Of a DNA stretch of 64,000 nucleotides, positions 32,397 to 40,450 are shown one piece after another. The stretch is from CBDDHT01 sp965227905 (GTDB taxonomy: Bacteria > Pseudomonadota > Alphaproteobacteria > Rhizobiales > Methyloligellaceae). Below the pieces are notes generated by a model. It was given only the letters and a program-made list of their open reading frames with translations. It was not told the DNA's origin and made no database searches. Position numbers and translations under genes: made by a program. The stretch's first letter is position 1, and each line of letters starts with the position of its first letter. The stretch spans positions 2,542,001 through 2,606,000 of the forward strand of contig OZ245780.1 of assembly GCA_965227905.1 (NCBI GenBank). Direction: 5' to 3'.

Positions 32397-33497
32397 ATGG
32401 CGGAGTATGACCTGGCTGTCGTCGGCGGTGGCATGATCGGATCCGCCATTGCCTATGGCGCGGCGCGGCTCGGACGCAAGACAGCGCTCTTTGACGAGAG
32501 CGATGTGGCCTTTCGGGCAGCGCGCGGCAACTTCGGACTCATCTGGGTTCAGGGCAAGGGCGATGGATGTCCGGATTATGCCGGTTGGACGCGGCGTTCC
32601 GCCGATCTTTGGCGCACCTTCAACGAGGAGCTCAACGAACTGACGGGGATCGAAACGGGTTATCGGCGGTGCGGTGGAATCCATCTTTGTTTGTCGGACG
32701 AAGAGCTGGATGCGCGCGAGGTGAAGATGGCCCGGATGCGCGATGCCAGCGGCGGTGCCTTTCAATATGAAATGCTTGACCATAAGGCTGCCAGCGACCG
32801 CATGCCGGGTCTCGGACCGGGCGTCGCGGGCGGATCCTTCTCGCCCCAGGATGGCCATGTGAATCCCCTCTTTCTGTTGCGCGCGCTCCATGCCGCCCTC
32901 GGTCTAAAAGGTGGCGATCTGCATATCGACGCCGTCGACCAGCTCAATTGGCGGGATGATCAAGCCGAACTCGTCACCAAGACCGGCAGGCACACAGCCG
33001 AGAAGGTGGTGCTGGCAGCGGGCCTTGGCAGCCAGCGTTTGGCGTCGGAGCTCGGCCTAGAGGTGCCCGTTGCACCGCAGCGGGGTCAGATCATCGTGAC
33101 GGAAAAACTCGCGATGTTTCTCGAGCACCCGACCAATTTCGTCCGTCAAACCATGGAAGGTGGTGTCCTCTTGGGGGACTCCCATGAGGAGACCGGTTTC
33201 GACGACGGCACCGATCCAGGTGTGTTGCGCGACATTGCCGCGCGGGCCTGCCGCCTCTTCCCGGTCTTGGGTGGTGTACGTATCGTTCGGGCCTGGGGTG
33301 CCCTGCGCATCCTGACGCCGGATGGCTTTCCCGTATACGACCAATCAACCCGTTGTCCTGGTGTCTTCTCGGCGTCAGCTCATAGCGGTGTGACGCTGGC
33401 AGCCGCGCACGCGCTCGATTTCGCCGGCTTTGTCGTGGAGGGCCACTTGCCACCGGCAATGGCGCCCCTGAGTGAGAGACGATTTCATGTTCATTAG
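32397..33497 (+). CDS. FAD-dependent oxidoreductase, DadA/opine-oxidase beta-subunit type
   Basis: This 366-residue flavoprotein of the D-amino-acid/glycine-oxidase superfamily opens with the dinucleotide fold YDLAVVGGGMIGSAIAYGAARLG and ends with the FAD-binding pattern typical of DadA-like proteins (VRIVRAWGALRILTPDGFPVYD, then SGVTLAAAHAL). In alphaproteobacteria such a protein combined with a small 2Fe-2S protein and an FAD/NAD protein carrying a BFD-type cluster forms membrane-linked amine dehydrogenases, such as octopine/nopaline oxidase, HcnABC and hydroxyproline dehydrogenases. All three parts are encoded here. It likely oxidises the imported amine. The exact substrate is open. Confidence 0.85.
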   Translation: MAEYDLAVVGGGMIGSAIAYGAARLGRKTALFDESDVAFRAARGNFGLIWVQGKGDGCPDYAGWTRRSADLWRTFNEELNELTGIETGYRRCGGIHLCLSDEELDAREVKMARMRDASGGAFQYEMLDHKAASDRMPGLGPGVAGGSFSPQDGHVNPLFLLRALHAALGLKGGDLHIDAVDQLNWRDDQAELVTKTGRHTAEKVVLAAGLGSQRLASELGLEVPVAPQRGQIIVTEKLAMFLEHPTNFVRQTMEGGVLLGDSHEETGFDDGTDPGVLRDIAARACRLFPVLGGVRIVRAWGALRILTPDGFPVYDQSTRCPGVFSASAHSGVTLAAAHALDFAGFVVEGHLPPAMAPLSERRFHVH

Positions 33498-33813
33498 AGT
33501 CGTGCCTGACAACCCGGAGCGCGTTTCCATCACGTTCGAAGGACGCGCGCTACGGGTCGGTAAAGGCCTCAACCTGGCGGCCGCATTGCTCGAGGCGGGT
33601 GTCACGCATTTTAGGGACACGCCCGTCACTGGGGCGCCTCGCGGGCCCTTTTGCGCAATGGGCGTGTGCTTCGACTGTCTGGTCGTCGTCGATGGTGTGC
33701 CCAATCAGCAGTCCTGCCTGATCGAGGTCCGCGACGGCATGGAGGTCGCCCGCCAGTCGGGGGTCGCGGATGTGCTTGCCGACGGGTCACCATCAACTGA
33801 GGGTGCGGTATGA
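33487..33813 (+). CDS. 2Fe-2S ferredoxin-like subunit of an amine/opine dehydrogenase
   Basis: The start is at MFIRVVPDNPERVSITFEG, where GAGAGACG precedes the ATG; the gene overlaps the previous one by 11 bases. The 108-residue protein has the cluster ligands in FCAMGVCFDCLVVVDG and NQQSCLIEV, the CxxxxCxxC...C arrangement of plant-type ferredoxin-like subunits such as HcnA and SoxA-related small subunits. It should pass electrons from the flavin of one subunit to the other. The next gene starts within its stop (ATGA). Confidence 0.88.
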   Translation: MFIRVVPDNPERVSITFEGRALRVGKGLNLAAALLEAGVTHFRDTPVTGAPRGPFCAMGVCFDCLVVVDGVPNQQSCLIEVRDGMEVARQSGVADVLADGSPSTEGAV

Positions 33814-35201
33814 GCAAGGCCATCGATGTCATTGTTGTCGGGGCCGGCCCGGCCGGGATGGCGGCGGCGATTGAAGCGTCGCGTCATGGTGCAAAAACGC
33901 TGGTGCTCGATGAGCAGCGAATACCGGGAGGGCAGATTTACCGCGCGATTGAATCGACAAAGGCGCGAAAGCGGCCCGAGCTTGGCGAAAGCTATCAGGC
34001 GGGGTTGGAATTGGCCGAGGCGTTCCGCGAATGTGATGCCGAATATGTGCCTCAGGCAACGGTCTGGCAGTTGTCGCGCGACGGGGATCTTGGCTATTCG
34101 GCCGATGGAGCCGCGCGCATCGTACGCGGTCGGCAGGTGATTCTTGCCACGGGTGCCCAGGAGCGGCCCTTTCCGGTTCCCGGGTGGACACAGGCCGGGG
34201 TCATGACCGCGGGCGCCGCCCAGATCCTGCTGAAAGAGTCCGGTATTGGCATCGAAAATGCGGTCTTCGCCGGAACGGGTCCGCTGCTCTATCTGATTGC
34301 CCATCAATATTTAGCGTACGGCATCCCGATAAAGGCGGTTATCGATCTGACGCCACGCAAGAACTATCTGCGCGCGGTCCGCCACCTGCCGCGGGCGCTG
34401 GGCGGCCTCGCCAGGATCGCCGAAGGGTGGCGCTGGAAAAAGCGCATCGCAACTTCGGGCACGCAGTATGTATCCGGCGCCGACGACATTCGGATTCAAG
34501 GGGAGGGGACCGCAACAGGCATCGCCTACCGCAGGAACGGCGATTGGACCGAGATAGCGTGCGACCACGTGCTGCTGCATCAAGGCGTGGTTCCCAACGT
34601 CAATCTCAGCATGGCGGCCGGATGCGAGAGCAGGTGGAACGAGGACTTGCTCTGCTGGATCATCGACGTCGATGACTGGTTTCAGTCCAGCCTCTCCAAC
34701 ATCGCTGTCACGGGCGATGGAACGTCGATCAGCGGGGCGATCGCGGCCGAGCATAGCGGCCATATTGCTGCGCTGGGAGCCTTGGAGCGATTGGGCAAAC
34801 TGGATACGACAACGCGGGACCGTCTCGCCCGGCCTCACAAAAGCGTACTTGCAAAAGAACGGCGCCTGCGTCCGTTCCTCGACAACCTGTTCCGGCCCGC
34901 CGACAACTTTCGGATTCCCGGGGCGAGCGACACCGTCGTCTGTCGTTGCGAGGAAATCACGGCGGGGAACATTCGGGATGTCGTGGAGATCGGCTGCGCC
35001 GGTCCCAATCAGCTCAAGAGCTTCTCCCGCTGCGGCATGGGTCCTTGCCAGGGACGCTTCTGTGGGTTGACCGTCTCGGAGCTGATCGCGGACGTCACCA
35101 GCACACCGGTCTCGGACGTCGGCTATTACCGCCTCCGGCCTCCGGTCAAACCACTGCACCTGTCGGAACTGGCCGCGCTCGAACTGCCGGCGCAAGAGTA
35201 A
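33810..35201 (+). CDS. FAD/NAD(P)-binding oxidoreductase with C-terminal BFD-type 2Fe-2S domain (alpha subunit)
   Basis: This 463-residue protein starts DVIVVGAGPAGMAAAIEASRHG (FAD site) and contains a second nucleotide fold near IENAVFAGTGPLLYLIAHQYLAYG. The last 90 residues hold VVCRCEEITAGNIRDVVE and FSRCGMGPCQGRFCG, the four cysteines of a BFD-like 2Fe-2S domain. This is the layout of OoxA/NoxA, HcnB and related opine or amino acid dehydrogenase subunits. It overlaps the 2Fe-2S gene by 4 bases and is followed after 4 bases by a second DadA-like gene. Confidence 0.87.
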   Translation: MSKAIDVIVVGAGPAGMAAAIEASRHGAKTLVLDEQRIPGGQIYRAIESTKARKRPELGESYQAGLELAEAFRECDAEYVPQATVWQLSRDGDLGYSADGAARIVRGRQVILATGAQERPFPVPGWTQAGVMTAGAAQILLKESGIGIENAVFAGTGPLLYLIAHQYLAYGIPIKAVIDLTPRKNYLRAVRHLPRALGGLARIAEGWRWKKRIATSGTQYVSGADDIRIQGEGTATGIAYRRNGDWTEIACDHVLLHQGVVPNVNLSMAAGCESRWNEDLLCWIIDVDDWFQSSLSNIAVTGDGTSISGAIAAEHSGHIAALGALERLGKLDTTTRDRLARPHKSVLAKERRLRPFLDNLFRPADNFRIPGASDTVVCRCEEITAGNIRDVVEIGCAGPNQLKSFSRCGMGPCQGRFCGLTVSELIADVTSTPVSDVGYYRLRPPVKPLHLSELAALELPAQE

Positions 35202-35205
35202 AGTT

Positions 35206-36390
35206 GTGATCTCTCGTCCGAGGAAGACAGCGAGCGGTCATGCCGACGCCTTGGTTGTAGGCGGCGGTCTGCATGGCTGCTCGGCCGCACTTTGGCTGGC
35301 GCGGCGCGGTCTGACGGTCATTGTGCTGGAAAAGGATTATGCCGGGCGCCACGCGTCGGGAGTCAACGCCGGTGGCGTGCGTCGCCTTGGAAGGGCGCTG
35401 CCTGAGGTTCCGCTGTCGCTTGCCTCCGCTCAGCTCTGGCATGAGATTGCAGACCTCGTCGAGGATGATTGCGGCTTTGAGGCGTCCTGTCAGATCAAAG
35501 TCGCGGAATCGGAATCCGAGATGGCGGAACTCAAAGACCGCACGGCCTTGCTTGCAGACGCGGGCTTCCATCACGAGCAGATCATCGATCGCGATACGCT
35601 TCGCGAGTTGTTGCCGTCAGTGTCGCCGCATTGTCCGGGAGGCATGGTCGTCGAGGGTGACGGGCATGCAAATCCGTTTCGCACGGTCCAGGCATTCAAG
35701 CGTCGCGCCATCGCACTCGGTGTACAGTTCCGCGAAGGTGCCGGCGTTACGCGGATCGATCGGGCCGCCGATGTCTGGCGGATCCAATCGGGCGGGGCTC
35801 AATTCGAGGCCCCTTATCTCCTGAATTGCGCCGGTGCCTGGGGTGGCCATATCGCCGCCATGCTCGGCGAGATGGCGCCTGTCAGGGTGGCCGCACCCAT
35901 GCTGACGATTACGGCGCGCATGCCGCCCTTTGTGACGCCGGTCGTTGGCGCACAGGGACGGACGCTTTCGTTCAAACAATTCGAAAACGGTACCGTGCTC
36001 ATCGGTGGCGGGCATGAGGGGTGGGCCGACCCTGCCACCAATAGCACCGAGCTCGACTATGCCGGCCTCGCGGTCAATGCCAGGACCGCGATTGCGATAT
36101 TTCCGATCATGCGGAATGCGCGGATTGTGCGGAACTGGGCCGGCATCGAAGGCATTATGCCCGACAAGATTCCGGTCATCGGCCCGAGCCAGGCGGAGGG
36201 TGCCTTTCATGCCTTCGGCTATTCCGCCCACGGCTTCCAGCTCGGTCCGATCGGCGGGAAGATTCTCAGCGACCTGGTCGTTGACGGCGTCACCGATCTT
36301 CCGATCGATCCGTTTCGGATTGAGCGTTTCTCCAATGAACCGCGGTTGGGCACGGAAACCGAATTGTCGGCTGACCAGCCCCGCTTGTGA
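35206..36390 (+). CDS. second FAD-dependent oxidoreductase of the DadA type
   Basis: This 394-residue flavoprotein starts at GTG and has the dinucleotide fold ADALVVGGGLHGCSAALWLARRG at the N terminus and NWAGIEGIMPDKIPVIGPS plus FGYSAHGFQLGPIGGKIL at the C terminus, the usual FAD contacts of sarcosine/glycine-oxidase-like proteins. HASGVNAGGVRRLGR gives the flavin loop. It is the last gene of the operon. It differs clearly from the first DadA-like protein, so two substrates or two steps are possible. It converges on the TAXI gene. Confidence 0.85.
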   Translation: MISRPRKTASGHADALVVGGGLHGCSAALWLARRGLTVIVLEKDYAGRHASGVNAGGVRRLGRALPEVPLSLASAQLWHEIADLVEDDCGFEASCQIKVAESESEMAELKDRTALLADAGFHHEQIIDRDTLRELLPSVSPHCPGGMVVEGDGHANPFRTVQAFKRRAIALGVQFREGAGVTRIDRAADVWRIQSGGAQFEAPYLLNCAGAWGGHIAAMLGEMAPVRVAAPMLTITARMPPFVTPVVGAQGRTLSFKQFENGTVLIGGGHEGWADPATNSTELDYAGLAVNARTAIAIFPIMRNARIVRNWAGIEGIMPDKIPVIGPSQAEGAFHAFGYSAHGFQLGPIGGKILSDLVVDGVTDLPIDPFRIERFSNEPRLGTETELSADQPRL

Positions 36391-36428
36391 TCATGCGGCG
36401 CGCAATGCCGACGTCCCCTTGCAGGCGG

Positions 36429-37367
36429 CTACAAGCCGAGCTCCTTGAGATATTTGAGCACGCCGGGGTGTAGTCGACTTCGGTCCGCTGCGGCCTTGGT
36501 GTTCTGCGGTGTCGTTTCGCGCGCCTGCGGCAATCGCGCGGCCAGCGTTTTGTTGCCTGCATGCAGCGCTTTTGCGAGGCGATAGGCGACCTCGTCGGGC
36601 AAGTCCGGCCGCGACAGGATAAAACTCCAGACACCGATGGCCTGTACGGACTTGCTTTGACCCTTGTAGGAGCCGGCCGGGACTTCCATCGGCTTCAGGA
36701 ACGCGTGCTTCGCCGTAACCTGTTTGACCTGCTCGGCGGTGAACCCGATGAAGCGGCCGCCCGCTTCCATCACACGCGTGAAGCCCGGCCAGCCGATGCC
36801 GGCCCCCCAGAACGCATCCACCTCGCCTTTCAGAACCATGGGAGGGCCATTACCGGCCTTCTTCAGGAACTGTGGGCTGAAATCCTTGTCGCGGTCGAGC
36901 CCAAGTCCATCCATGATGTATTTCGCCATCAGGGTGAGGCCGGAGGTCGTTGTGCCCCAGGCTATGGGTCGGCCGACCAGATCCTGGACGTCCTGGGCTT
37001 TGCTCTTCGCATTGACGACAAACATGCCGGGGCTTGAATAGATGGCGGCGATGACTTTGAGATCGACGGGTTTGCGCCCAATTCCGGCGAACGCCTCATA
37101 GGCCGCGACACCCTGTACAAGGCCGATGTCGAATTTGCCGTCCTGCAGCAGGCCGATATTCTCCAGGCTGCCTTTGGTGTTCTTGGAGACGACCTTCAGC
37201 GACGCGTCGACGTCGTTGATGACCCGGGCTGCATTGCTGCCATAGAGCTCAAAACCGCCACCCTTCGTCGCCGTTGCAAGGGTCAGCGCCGTCGGTTCGG
37301 ATTTGACCGGGCTGCCTCCTATCAGCAATGCGAGGACAAGGCAGGCGCTTGATAGCAGACGGTTCAT
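36429..37367 (-). CDS. TAXI-family TRAP transporter solute-binding protein (orphan)
   Basis: The start is the ATG with a TTGGGAG ribosome site, giving the signal peptide MNRLLSSACLVLALLIGGSP; the frame is open 51 codons further. The 312-residue protein matches TAXI binding proteins: LTLATATKGGGFELYGSNAARVIN, GSLENIGLLQDGKFDIGLVQ and VVNAKSKAQDVQDLVGRPIAWG. These bind carboxylates such as glutamate or 2-oxoglutarate and work with a fused DctQM-type membrane protein. No such membrane gene lies in the window, so it is an orphan here or works with a distant partner. It converges on the oxidase operon. Confidence 0.87.
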   Translation of the reverse strand: MNRLLSSACLVLALLIGGSPVKSEPTALTLATATKGGGFELYGSNAARVINDVDASLKVVSKNTKGSLENIGLLQDGKFDIGLVQGVAAYEAFAGIGRKPVDLKVIAAIYSSPGMFVVNAKSKAQDVQDLVGRPIAWGTTTSGLTLMAKYIMDGLGLDRDKDFSPQFLKKAGNGPPMVLKGEVDAFWGAGIGWPGFTRVMEAGGRFIGFTAEQVKQVTAKHAFLKPMEVPAGSYKGQSKSVQAIGVWSFILSRPDLPDEVAYRLAKALHAGNKTLAARLPQARETTPQNTKAAADRSRLHPGVLKYLKELGL

Positions 37368-37775
37368 GGCGAACTCCCAAAACTGACGGACCAAAGCAAT
37401 CAAGCATAAGTTTATGGCGGGCGGATAGCGGCTGTATCGATGACAAGATTTCGCACCTTGGTACCGCGCACCGGGTGGCGCTGCGGTCAACGGATTGTCC
37501 TGCGACAAGGGCTGCATCATCTGTAGGGGGGAAAGTGTAACGTTATCAATTGTTTATTATGTGTGACGTGATGCGGAACAGCCGAAACTGTGCCCGACAA
37601 ATGATCCACATGGCTATAATTTCGGCAGTCAACAGAGATTTACGCAATTCCGTGACCGGGTATTATTCGCCTGTTGATGCAGACGCGAGTGGGGGCGTGC
37701 TGTCTGTGGCTGACTTACCGCTGTCGCGTGCGCAGAACCGCGAATGTCGTCTTTTGCTAGAGGGCCATCGAGCAA

Positions 37776-38234
37776 ATGTCCGAATTCGAAGATCCGATCG
37801 ATCCCAAAACGCTCCCACTTCGCCGCTGTTCAGTGTGCAGCGGGGAGATGCAAGCGATCGAAGCCGGCAGCGAATCTTTCAGTCCCGTTGCGCGCTATGC
37901 CTGCGGGTCCTGCGAGCGGCAGGTCAAAATCGTGCCGATGGCGAGTACCGGTGGGTGGATCGCAATGTCGCTCATCGCCTGGGCTTTTCTGGCGGGGTTG
38001 ATCTATTTGAACAGCAGGCCATTTGACGCCATGAGTGTGGTCTGGATTGGCTTGATCCTCACCGCCTTCCTCGCGCCGTTTGTGCCGCCGTATCTGCGAA
38101 ACAAGAAAAATCCGATCATAGGTGCGGCCGAGCCCAGTGTGGGCGAAGGCGTTCTGGCGAGCGCGGCCTTTATCGTTTTCCTGTTTGCGGCCGTGGGGAC
38201 GATCGCGGCTTTGGCGAGCCTGTTGTTCGGTTGA
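37776..38234 (+). CDS. small membrane protein with an N-terminal zinc-ribbon-like motif
   Basis: This 152-residue protein begins with two CxxC pairs (RRCSVCSGEM and YACGSCERQ), spaced as in a zinc ribbon. Three membrane helices follow: GWIAMSLIAWAFLAGLIYL, VVWIGLILTAFLAPFVPPYL and ASAAFIVFLFAAVGTIAALA. The cysteines would face the cytoplasm if the N terminus is inside. I recognise no family. The ribosome site is weak (GAGG). A dispersed repeat begins just after its stop. Confidence 0.65.
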   Translation: MSEFEDPIDPKTLPLRRCSVCSGEMQAIEAGSESFSPVARYACGSCERQVKIVPMASTGGWIAMSLIAWAFLAGLIYLNSRPFDAMSVVWIGLILTAFLAPFVPPYLRNKKNPIIGAAEPSVGEGVLASAAFIVFLFAAVGTIAALASLLFG

Positions 38235-38247
38235 AGCTCAGACTCCG

Positions 38248-38351
38248 CTAGAGCAACGTGCGTCCAGTTTGACGCACGCAAGTTGGTCCAGCATCCTAGA
38301 AACGATCAACTTCTCTGCTCCCGGTCGATTCCGGCCAAGCACAGGTTGATT
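38248..38351. repeat. dispersed intergenic repeat, copy C
   Basis: It starts with CTAGAGCAACGTGCGTCC and a matching GACGCACGCAAGTTG arm (stem), then CAGCATCCTAGAAACGATCAACTTCTCTGC, GGTCGATTCCGGCC and a terminal ACAGGTTGATT. It lies between two small genes on the same strand and is closely related to copy D. Confidence 0.7.
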
Positions 38352-38408
38352 TGGACGCGAACGGCTGATCATTCATAATCGTCTCTTATTGGTTCCCGGA
38401 GATGCGCG

Positions 38409-38852
38409 ATGGCTGAACAGATCCTGTCGGAACTCAATGACGATGACCTCAGGCGACTCGAGGAACAAAGAGCAATTGTGACTCAATATCTGGACGAAGC
38501 CGGTCTCGAGCAATACAAGACAGCGCCCGGCAAGCTTGGAACATTGCGTGCCTTACTAGAGGCTGAAGTGTTCTCGCCCGACCAGACCTATCAACTGCAA
38601 TCCATGGGCATCGTCCTGGGGGATGTCTTCGTGCAGCAAATAGGGTTTCATTGGGTGGTTGTCAAAGATGAGGCCGGTCGGGATCCAGCCATCAGGTTTC
38701 AAGATACGAGCGTTCTTCTGTTCCCGCTCACAATGATCTCGAAAAGGATTGAGCGCGGCGAGGCGGTTGACGTCTTCGATCTCTTCAATGGCGTCGCTGC
38801 TCTCGCTCAGGAAAAAATCGACGCCGAGTGCGGAACTGATCAGGAGGATTGA
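38409..38852 (+). CDS. DUF3806-like protein
   Basis: This 147-residue soluble protein has a GGAG ribosome site 7 bases before its ATG. The second half, GIVLGDVFVQQIGFHWVVVK, then DPAIRFQDTSVLLFPLTMIS and KRIERGEAVDV, resembles DUF3806, found in many proteobacterial stand-alone proteins of unknown role. The first third is helical and charged. Neighbours give no functional hint. Confidence 0.65.
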   Translation: MAEQILSELNDDDLRRLEEQRAIVTQYLDEAGLEQYKTAPGKLGTLRALLEAEVFSPDQTYQLQSMGIVLGDVFVQQIGFHWVVVKDEAGRDPAIRFQDTSVLLFPLTMISKRIERGEAVDVFDLFNGVAALAQEKIDAECGTDQED

Positions 38853-39013
38853 GCAGGTAGTTAGAACAGATTATCTGCTTTATGCAATTAACCGGACAAG
38901 TTTGAGGTAAAGTCGTTGCGCACAGATTTTTCAAGCCAATATCAAAAGAATGGCACAGATCGCCATGCCGGCCATCCCTGCATGATCCCTCCTTCATCGG
39001 CGCAAGAGCAGCT

Positions 39014-39742
39014 ATGGAAATGTTGATTGATTGGGCCGGTCGATGGCAGTTGCTGGCTGCTGTCCTGGTCGCGTTCGTGGCCGTGTGTATCATGGTCGTC
39101 GGATTGTGGCGGAGAGCCAGCAGTCGGCCTGCATCTCAGCGCGAAGAGCAAGATGACTGCCAAGCGCACCGGCTTCGCGCGGTGCGGGCCAAGATGTCCG
39201 CCGACCTCAGCGCCATTATCCGTTACACGGAGGAATCAATAAACGTCTCTGTAAGACTGCTCGAGGGCATTAGAAGTCAGTCAATACCGTGGCTGCGCGA
39301 GCATATACAACGCCGGGAATTGACGTATCCCACCTTAGCGAGTTGTGTGGTTTCGAACTTGCAGGAACTGATCGGACTCCTTGACGAGAAGAATGCGAGG
39401 CCGATTGCCGAATTGTTGCGTTGCTTCCACACTCAACATGCTCAGTTGGCGGAAAAGGTCGCTGTCTACAATCAACCGGAGGAAGGCGGTCTAACCAAGG
39501 TTTTGACGGAGCACAATGTTGAATATGCAATAAAGAACACGGTCGAGTTGCACCTAAGAGCTGCCAGTATGTTCGATTTCGCTCAAGGACGAAATGACCA
39601 TATAAGAGCGCAAAACTTTACATCTGAAGATGTTTGGAGCGTGCTCGTCGATTTGGGTGTCGTGGACGCCATATCCAAAGAATATGAGAAGGAGCTTTGC
39701 CGTTCCTTCGGAAAGAAACCATCGCACGCACTTGCGGGTTGA
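39014..39742 (+). CDS. membrane-anchored hypothetical protein
   Basis: This 242-residue protein has one N-terminal membrane helix (WQLLAAVLVAFVAVCIMVVGLW), followed by a charged helical cytoplasmic or periplasmic domain with no recognised motif (for example LTYPTLASCVVSNLQELIGLLDEKN). Codon use and composition look normal, so it is probably real. I do not recognise a family. It lies between two other small genes of unknown role on the same strand. Confidence 0.6.
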   Translation: MEMLIDWAGRWQLLAAVLVAFVAVCIMVVGLWRRASSRPASQREEQDDCQAHRLRAVRAKMSADLSAIIRYTEESINVSVRLLEGIRSQSIPWLREHIQRRELTYPTLASCVVSNLQELIGLLDEKNARPIAELLRCFHTQHAQLAEKVAVYNQPEEGGLTKVLTEHNVEYAIKNTVELHLRAASMFDFAQGRNDHIRAQNFTSEDVWSVLVDLGVVDAISKEYEKELCRSFGKKPSHALAG

Positions 39743-39901
39743 TGAGCCGCGAGTCCTGAAAAATGAATTCGCTCCGGATAACGTATGTTGCAATTGTCGG
39801 CCGTTATTCGAGGATCGGCAGAAAATGATCAATTTGGAGCCCGCGACGACGGTGCGGCGCGAAATTGCATCCAAACACCATCAGTCAGAGGAGAACGCGC
39901 C

Positions 39902-40324
39902 ATGCCAGAGAGCCGCAGCAGACATTTTGCAAAAGTCGCTATTCTTGCCTTGGCGCTTGCGATTGCTACGGGGCGCCCCCTAAGTGCGGGAGATAAAGAA
40001 CCATCTGCGTCCTTAAGAGGCTTCAAGGCGGTGAAAATCGCGCCTGACCGGTCATCGAGCGACAAGGTGATAAATCTACTGCTGCCCTACATCGGCAATC
40101 ACCCGGAAAGCCTCGAAGGCCGCCCTGAACTCGACCTTTCGATCAGACGCCACGAGAGCTCACTCATCGTCGACCTGACCCTGAGCGGTTATCTCGACGA
40201 CTCTGTTTCAGGCGAACACTACCGAGGTATCGTTGTGCGCTCTTCAAAGGGTTGGGAGCTGGTCGATCTCGGCGTGAAGTACATCTGCTATCGCGGCGTG
40301 AGCGCATCTGGAAAATGTCTCTAG
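39902..40324 (+). CDS. secreted hypothetical protein
   Basis: The start is the ATG preceded by AGAGGAGAA, giving MPESRSRHFAKVAILALALAIATG, a signal peptide; the open frame extends 39 codons upstream without signal character. The 140-residue protein's mature part (about 112 residues) includes LDLSIRRHESSLIVDLTLSGY and GWELVDLGVKYICYRGV with two cysteines (one near the C terminus in GKCL) that could pair. No family is recognised. Its stop codon lies inside the first bases of dispersed repeat copy D, whose stem could end the transcript. Confidence 0.65.
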   Translation: MPESRSRHFAKVAILALALAIATGRPLSAGDKEPSASLRGFKAVKIAPDRSSSDKVINLLLPYIGNHPESLEGRPELDLSIRRHESSLIVDLTLSGYLDDSVSGEHYRGIVVRSSKGWELVDLGVKYICYRGVSASGKCL

Positions 40325-40424
40325 AGCAAGGTGCGTCCGCTTGGACGCACGTTGCTCTAGCAGCCTAGAGTCGATCAACTTTTCTGCGGTATGTCGACTC
40401 CGACGAAATGGAGGTTAATCTAGA
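40321..40424. repeat. dispersed intergenic repeat, copy D, with a strong leading stem
   Basis: The leading part is an almost perfect stem: TAGAGCAAGGTGCGTCC against GGACGCACGTTGCTCTA around a GCTT loop, with one mismatch. Then come CAGCCTAGAGTCGATCAACTT, GTCGACTCCGAC and a terminal GGAGGTTAATCTAG. It is the best-preserved copy. The stem overlaps the end of one gene and could act as a terminator. Confidence 0.7.
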
Positions 40425-40450
40425 GCGCTATCCGGTTAGGCACATGGCAT

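Noticed and set aside
31833..32891. 352-codon open frame on the minus strand
   Set aside because: It covers parts of the PotC-like and oxidase genes in antisense and has low-complexity charged composition.
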